Assembly: GCA_048550535.1 (NCBI GenBank)
Contig: JBLYYN010000196.1
Location: 1 to 9,959, forward strand
Direction: 5' to 3'
Length of the DNA: 9,959 bases
DNA from: CBDULX01 sp048550535
GTDB taxonomy: Bacteria > Pseudomonadota > Gammaproteobacteria > SZUA-229
The translations under genes and the position numbers were made by a program. Positions 6,072 to 9,959 of the stretch are shown one piece after another (position 1 is the stretch's first letter; the number at the start of each line of letters is the position of its first letter). The notes under the pieces are model-generated. The model did not search any database, was not told where the DNA came from, and saw only the letters and a list, made by a program, of their open reading frames with translations.

Positions 6072-6853
6072 TCGATATAGGGCTTAACCTCACCGCCAGT
6101 GCGTTCAGTCAAGATCTACCGGATGTGCTGGCCCGTGCCCAGGAGGCTGGCGTCAGGCAGATGGTGGTGACCGGTACCGACATTGAGCACAGCCGACAGG
6201 CCGAAGCCCTGACCCGGCAGTACCCAGGCTTGCTCTATGCCACCGCCGGTGTGCATCCGCATCATGCCAAAGACTGTAATGACCAGACCCTGGCCCAGCT
6301 CGAACTGCTGGCAAAACAGCAGGGTGTGGTGGCCATAGGTGAATGTGGGCTGGATTTTAATCGTAATTTTTCGCCACGGGATGTGCAGATACAGTGGTTC
6401 GAGGCACAACTGGAACTGGCTTCCGGCCTCGGTCTGCCGGTGTTTCTGCATCAACGGGATGGCCATAAGGAATTCGTAGAGATTCTCTCAATTTGGCGAC
6501 CCAGATTGATAAATGCAGTGGCCCACTGTTTCACTGGCGGCATGGAACAGGTAAAATCCTATCTGGATCTCGATCTGCACCTGGGTGTCACCGGCTGGAT
6601 CTGTGATGAACGCCGAGGTCAGGACCTGCAGCAGGCTGTGCAGTATATTCCGCTTAACCGACTGATGATTGAAACCGATGCACCCTATCTACTGCCGCGG
6701 GATCTCAGTCCTAAACCCAAAGATCGGCGTAATGAACCCAGGTATCTGCCCCATATCTGTGAGGCTGTGGCTCACCACAGGAATGAGGAAGTGGACGATG
6801 TGGCCCAGCAAACCAGCCAGACGGCAACAAACTTTTTCGGCCTGGGCCAATAG
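6059..6853 (+). CDS. tatD: TatD family metal-dependent 3'-5' exonuclease
   Basis: This 264-residue TIM-barrel hydrolase matches E. coli TatD itself rather than its paralogues YcfH or YjjV. It starts with DIGLNLT instead of the HxH-type motif, and has GECGLDFNRNF (94-104), GWICDERRG (179-187) and ETDAPYLLPRDL (205-216). Likely metal and active-site residues are E95, H131 (FLHQRD), H156 (HCFTG) and D207. TatD is a cytoplasmic Mg2+-dependent exonuclease linked to DNA repair and nucleic acid turnover; it is not a transport protein despite its name. ATG 6059 fits homologues. An in-frame GTG at 6035, just after AGGAG (6027-6031), would add eight residues; its 3-nt spacing is short, so the choice remains open. 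It lies 88 bp after ycaO in the same direction, probably co-transcribed. Confidence 0.94.
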   Translation: MYDLIDIGLNLTASAFSQDLPDVLARAQEAGVRQMVVTGTDIEHSRQAEALTRQYPGLLYATAGVHPHHAKDCNDQTLAQLELLAKQQGVVAIGECGLDFNRNFSPRDVQIQWFEAQLELASGLGLPVFLHQRDGHKEFVEILSIWRPRLINAVAHCFTGGMEQVKSYLDLDLHLGVTGWICDERRGQDLQQAVQYIPLNRLMIETDAPYLLPRDLSPKPKDRRNEPRYLPHICEAVAHHRNEEVDDVAQQTSQTATNFFGLGQ

Positions 6854-6874
6854 TGCCAGCAGTTTAAACATTTA

Positions 6875-6976
6875 ATGACTAGACTTTACGGGGATCAGTT
6901 AGCCAATCAGTATTCTGCGACGATGATGAATCTGGTTTCTTCCCTGACAGACGCTAAAACAGCCAATAATAATTAA
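6875..6976 (+). CDS. Candidate small ORF (33 aa) just upstream of the kinase gene
   Basis: An ATG at 6875 opens 33 codons (MTRLYGDQLANQYSATMMNL...), ending at TAA 6974-6976, four nt before the kinase ATG. It fills most of the gap after tatD. The kinase gene has no visible Shine-Dalgarno, so translation of this frame could deliver ribosomes to it. No Shine-Dalgarno precedes the small frame either, and it has no known family. The predicted peptide is hydrophilic with no membrane segment. It may be a chance frame. Confidence 0.25.
   Translation: MTRLYGDQLANQYSATMMNLVSSLTDAKTANNN
6944..6973 (+). promoter_or_regulatory. Candidate promoter for the kinase-phosphatase pair
   Basis: CTGACA (6944-6949, 5 of 6 to the -35 consensus) is followed after 18 bp by AATAAT (6968-6973, 5 of 6 to the -10 consensus). 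Transcription would begin near 6980, at the kinase ATG itself, implying a leaderless message. This fits the lack of a Shine-Dalgarno, but the AT-rich stretch also makes chance matches likely. Confidence 0.25.
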
Positions 6977-6980
6977 ATCA

Positions 6981-9335
6981 ATGCTAGATACCCGAACCAC
7001 TATTTCTAAATTTAAATCATTTACCGGCGTGCTTTTGATTGCTGGCCTGATCTATGGCCTCAGCAGTCCTATGCAGAGTCGTGGCTGGCTGGACGGTCAG
7101 TTATTCTGGACGGCTACGCAGATTATGAAAGTTCCGGCGCCGCTGAATGAGCTGGTGGTCGTCGAGTTACCCTTGAATGTCATGATCAAGCCAGTACAGC
7201 TGGATCAGCTGAGCCGTCTGCTGCGCAAGCTGTCTCGTGCTAAGGTGGCGGGCACGGCAGTACTCATCGAGCCTTTACCCCGGCTGGATTTCCAGAAAGA
7301 TAAATCCGGCAAATGGAGCCTGGGTGAGGGTGAGCAAATCCAGTTGGCCCAGGCCATGGATCGTTACCATGTCATTGCAGGGATTTCCAGCTCCAGTGGC
7401 CAGTCCGGGTTTTATTCCAGCAAAAACACCGCCAGGGACAGTCCGGATAATAAAGGCAAGCTCAGCTGGATACCGGGTTTTATGTTGCCACAACAAAATA
7501 AGCTCAATGTGCGTGCGGATGATCCCTATAATTACCCGCATTACCCAATCAGCCGTGTTGTCGATTCAAAGGCGGTGAATCCTCTGATCTGGTTCGATAG
7601 TCAGTCCGATAAACTGGTTCCAGATATGGCCACCGCACTCTATGCCCAGTTTCTCAACAGTAAAAAAATTATCTGGCACGCGGGTGAGGCCATTGAGCTG
7701 GGTAAACAGAAGATCTCTACCGATTATTCCGGCGAAGTACGAAATTATTTCTCTGAATTCACCGGCCATCAACCCCAGCTAAAGCACTACAGCCTGGACA
7801 AGGCCCTTAAGGCTTCCAGCCGCAGTTTCAGAAATAAACTGGTGGTAGCTGGGCTGAAAGGCGATCCTCAACTGCAGGAGCTCACTAATCGGGTGGCCAG
7901 TTTAATGACGGAACATACCTACCATGCACCGGCCTGGTCATTCTGGATGGAAAAATTGCTGCTGTTATCGGTGCTGGTGTATCTGGTTTTATTGTTGTCA
8001 CAGGTACAGAAATTAAGCGGTCTATTGTTGAGTCTACTGCTGTTTTTTGGAGGTGTGGTCTACCAGTTTGGTTTGCTGATTACCCAGGAAGTGTGGATAT
8101 CCATGGCCACGGTATACCTGTACTTGCTGTTCGGCCATATCGTGATACAGGTACACCGAGAGCTGGAATCGAAAATAGGCAGTCTTCGTTTACAGGCCCA
8201 TGAGGCCTTGTTGCATCTGGGTAATTACCAGTTCGATCAGGGGGATTTTGAAAAGGCCCTGCCCAATTTGTTACGTTGCAAGCCCACCATGGATGTACTG
8301 GATCGCCTGTATGATATTGGCCTGGGATTCGAGCGACGTCGTCAGTATGAGAAGGCCCTGGTTCTGTTTTCTGAAATCAATGCCCGCAAAGCGGATTTCA
8401 AAGATGTGACAAAACGCATGGTGTCACTTACCAATGTTTCCGGTGTGCAGACCGAAGTAATCACTCCGGGGCAAATGCAAAAGACCCTGATTCTGCCCGA
8501 CCTGGGTTTACAGCTACCGGTACTGGGACGCTATGAAATTGAACGTGAACTGGGCCGGGGTGCCATGGGTATTGTATACCTGGGCAAGGACCCGAAAATC
8601 AATCGCCAGGTAGCCATCAAGACCCTGGATTATTCCCAGTTCTCGGAAAGTGAAGTGAAAACTATCAAGGCTCGTTTCTTCCGAGAGGCAGAAGCGGCTG
8701 GACGGCTTAATCACCCGAATATCGTTACCGTTTACGATGTGGGTGAAGAAGATGGCCTGTCTTTTATTGCTATGGACTATGTACAGGGCGTTTCCCTCGG
8801 CGAGCACACCAAGCCAGATGTACTGTTGCCGGTGAAAAAAGTCTATGAAATTATTTCCGAGGTGGCGGAGACACTGGATTATGCCCATCGACAGAACATC
8901 GTGCACCGGGACATCAAGCCTGGCAATATTATGTACAACCCAAAGAATAATCTGGTAAAAATTACCGATTTTGGTATTGCTCGAATTACTGACAGTGTAC
9001 GAACCACCACCGGCAGCTTTATGGGTAGCCCATCGTACATGGCACCGGAACAGATGACCGGCACCAATGTCGATGGCCACGCCGACATCTATGCTCTGGG
9101 TGTCAGTTTCTATCAGTTGCTCTGCGGTGAGTTACCATTCCAGGCCGACAGCCTGGGTAATCTGGCCTATAAAATCACCCGTGAGAAACATAAACCGATC
9201 CGTGAAGTTCGATCGGACTTACCCGCCAGCGCCACTCGAATTATTAATCGAGCGCTGCAGAAAAAGCCGGAGAACCGGTTTGCCAGCGGGAGGGAAATGG
9301 CCGAAGCGGTGAGACGAGGTATGCCCGAAAGCTAG
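6981..9335 (+). CDS. Membrane-anchored Ser/Thr protein kinase with CHASE2-like sensor
   Basis: This is a 784-residue protein. In order it has a first membrane segment (about 13-30), a predicted periplasmic domain (about 31-318), three clustered membrane segments (about 320-342, 345-368 and 372-392), a cytoplasmic TPR-like helical stretch (about 406-475, with NYQFDQGDFEKALPNL and RRQYEKALVLFSEI), and a C-terminal Hanks-type kinase domain (518 to about 780). Kinase motifs are complete: GRGAMG (525-530), catalytic K547 in VAIK, HRDIKPGN (642-649), DFG (663-665) and APEQ (688-691), followed by DIYALG. It should therefore be catalytically active on Ser or Thr. The layout of one helix, an extracellular domain and three helices is that of CHASE2 receptors, but the sensor sequence (VVVELPLNVMIK near 59-70) is divergent, so that label is inference. 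The ATG at 6981 lacks a Shine-Dalgarno. A PP2C gene begins 13 bp downstream. Confidence 0.92.
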   Translation: MLDTRTTISKFKSFTGVLLIAGLIYGLSSPMQSRGWLDGQLFWTATQIMKVPAPLNELVVVELPLNVMIKPVQLDQLSRLLRKLSRAKVAGTAVLIEPLPRLDFQKDKSGKWSLGEGEQIQLAQAMDRYHVIAGISSSSGQSGFYSSKNTARDSPDNKGKLSWIPGFMLPQQNKLNVRADDPYNYPHYPISRVVDSKAVNPLIWFDSQSDKLVPDMATALYAQFLNSKKIIWHAGEAIELGKQKISTDYSGEVRNYFSEFTGHQPQLKHYSLDKALKASSRSFRNKLVVAGLKGDPQLQELTNRVASLMTEHTYHAPAWSFWMEKLLLLSVLVYLVLLLSQVQKLSGLLLSLLLFFGGVVYQFGLLITQEVWISMATVYLYLLFGHIVIQVHRELESKIGSLRLQAHEALLHLGNYQFDQGDFEKALPNLLRCKPTMDVLDRLYDIGLGFERRRQYEKALVLFSEINARKADFKDVTKRMVSLTNVSGVQTEVITPGQMQKTLILPDLGLQLPVLGRYEIERELGRGAMGIVYLGKDPKINRQVAIKTLDYSQFSESEVKTIKARFFREAEAAGRLNHPNIVTVYDVGEEDGLSFIAMDYVQGVSLGEHTKPDVLLPVKKVYEIISEVAETLDYAHRQNIVHRDIKPGNIMYNPKNNLVKITDFGIARITDSVRTTTGSFMGSPSYMAPEQMTGTNVDGHADIYALGVSFYQLLCGELPFQADSLGNLAYKITREKHKPIREVRSDLPASATRIINRALQKKPENRFASGREMAEAVRRGMPES

Positions 9336-9348
9336 GGTGGAGTAAGCA

Positions 9349-9959
9349 ATGATGCATGTCGAAATTTATGGTGGAACAGACCGAGGCCTACAACGTGAAC
9401 ATAACGAAGATGCCATTCGACATGCTCAGTTCGATCAGGCCAGAATCAGTTTAGCACTGGTGGCCGATGGTGTGGGTGGCCATGCCGGCGGTGAAATAGC
9501 CAGCCAACTGGCTGCCGATGTCATGGATAATTATGTCACCAGTTGTGTCAGCCACGCCCTGGACAGCGGTGCTGTATCCGAGCACTGGTTGCAGCAGACC
9601 CTGGCCAATGCCATTGAGCGGGCCCATCGGGAAATAGTAAAAAGTCAACAAAGCGACAGCCTGCTGGCCAGTATGGCGACCACTATCGTCAGTGTGTTGA
9701 TCAAGGACCAGCAACTGGCATTGGGCTATCTCGGTGATTCTCGATGTTATCGCTGGCGTGACAGCAAATTACAGCAAATTAGCCGCGATCAGACCCTGGC
9801 TCAGCAAATGCTCGATCAGGGTGTGATTAACCAGAAACAGTTCCAGGTATCCCCCTATCACCATGTCCTTAGCCGAGCTCTCGGACTTGTAGACTTTTCC
9901 ATGGTGGATATTCATCTACATGACATACTCGATGGAGATGTTTTCCTGTTGTGTTCCGA
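9349..9959 (+). CDS. PP2C-family Ser/Thr protein phosphatase, partial
   Basis: The frame opens at ATG 9349 and stays open to the window edge, giving 203 codons of a protein cut at its C-terminus. PPM/PP2C motifs occur in order: TDRGLQREHNED (10-21), VADGVGGHAGGE (38-49, with metal ligand D40), the MATT segment (109-112, MGTT in many homologues), LGYLGDSRCYRW (125-136), ISRDQTLAQQML (144-155) and HVLSRALG (172-179). It ends in DGDVFLLCS just before the expected SDG motif, so the last metal ligands cannot be checked. It is a cytoplasmic, metal-dependent phosphatase, probably reversing the action of the kinase encoded 13 bp upstream. GGAG at 9339-9342 is 6 nt before ATG 9349; a second ATG at 9352 is possible. 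No membrane segment is seen in the part present. Confidence 0.93.
   Translation, partial: MMHVEIYGGTDRGLQREHNEDAIRHAQFDQARISLALVADGVGGHAGGEIASQLAADVMDNYVTSCVSHALDSGAVSEHWLQQTLANAIERAHREIVKSQQSDSLLASMATTIVSVLIKDQQLALGYLGDSRCYRWRDSKLQQISRDQTLAQQMLDQGVINQKQFQVSPYHHVLSRALGLVDFSMVDIHLHDILDGDVFLLCS

Noticed and set aside
8514..9080. A 188-codon open frame on the minus strand opposite the kinase domain.
   Set aside because: The plus strand encodes an intact kinase domain with every catalytic motif, and the antisense product has no recognisable family.

Overview
The window reads as a chromosomal segment of a gammaproteobacterium of roughly balanced GC. The evidence is the divergent suhB/trmJ pair, together with full-length gammaproteobacterial forms of TrmJ, YajQ, RsmJ, YcaO and TatD and a DUF2835 protein. 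It is not an enteric arrangement: trmJ is not followed by isc genes, and ycaO sits beside rsmJ and tatD. A sulfur-oxidising or Chromatiales-like lineage is possible, but that is only a guess from layout. No rRNA, tRNA, transposase, phage gene or CRISPR array was seen.

Layout, left to right: an inverted pair of heptamer arrays (1-100); suhB (-, 99-899); a divergent promoter region with a 16-bp palindrome; trmJ (+, 1084-1839); a DUF423 membrane protein (-, 1841-2230) convergent with trmJ; yajQ (+, 2297-2782); a 150-bp intergenic inverted repeat built from 10-bp units; a DUF2835 protein (+, 3045-3269); a 76-bp near-perfect hairpin repeat; rsmJ (-, 3382-4158); ycaO (+, 4225-5970); tatD (+, 6059-6853); a membrane-anchored Ser/Thr kinase with an N-terminal CHASE2-like sensor (+, 6981-9335); and a PP2C-family phosphatase that runs off the right edge (+, from 9349).

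Most genes are housekeeping RNA and ribosome functions. SuhB is an inositol monophosphatase and rRNA antitermination factor, TrmJ methylates tRNA, RsmJ methylates 16S rRNA, and YcaO assists RimO modification of ribosomal protein S12. TatD is a metal-dependent nuclease. The last two genes form a kinase/phosphatase pair, 13 bp apart, that probably sets a reversible Ser/Thr phosphorylation signal.

No clear new defence or mobile system is present. The least ordinary features are three unrelated intergenic repeat elements within 3.4 kb that share one design: short tandem units (7, about 9, and 10 bp) arranged as inverted arms around a short loop, each at a gene boundary. Also worth a look are the divergent sensor and unusual domain order of the kinase, and two small open frames that fill the gaps before tatD and before the kinase gene.
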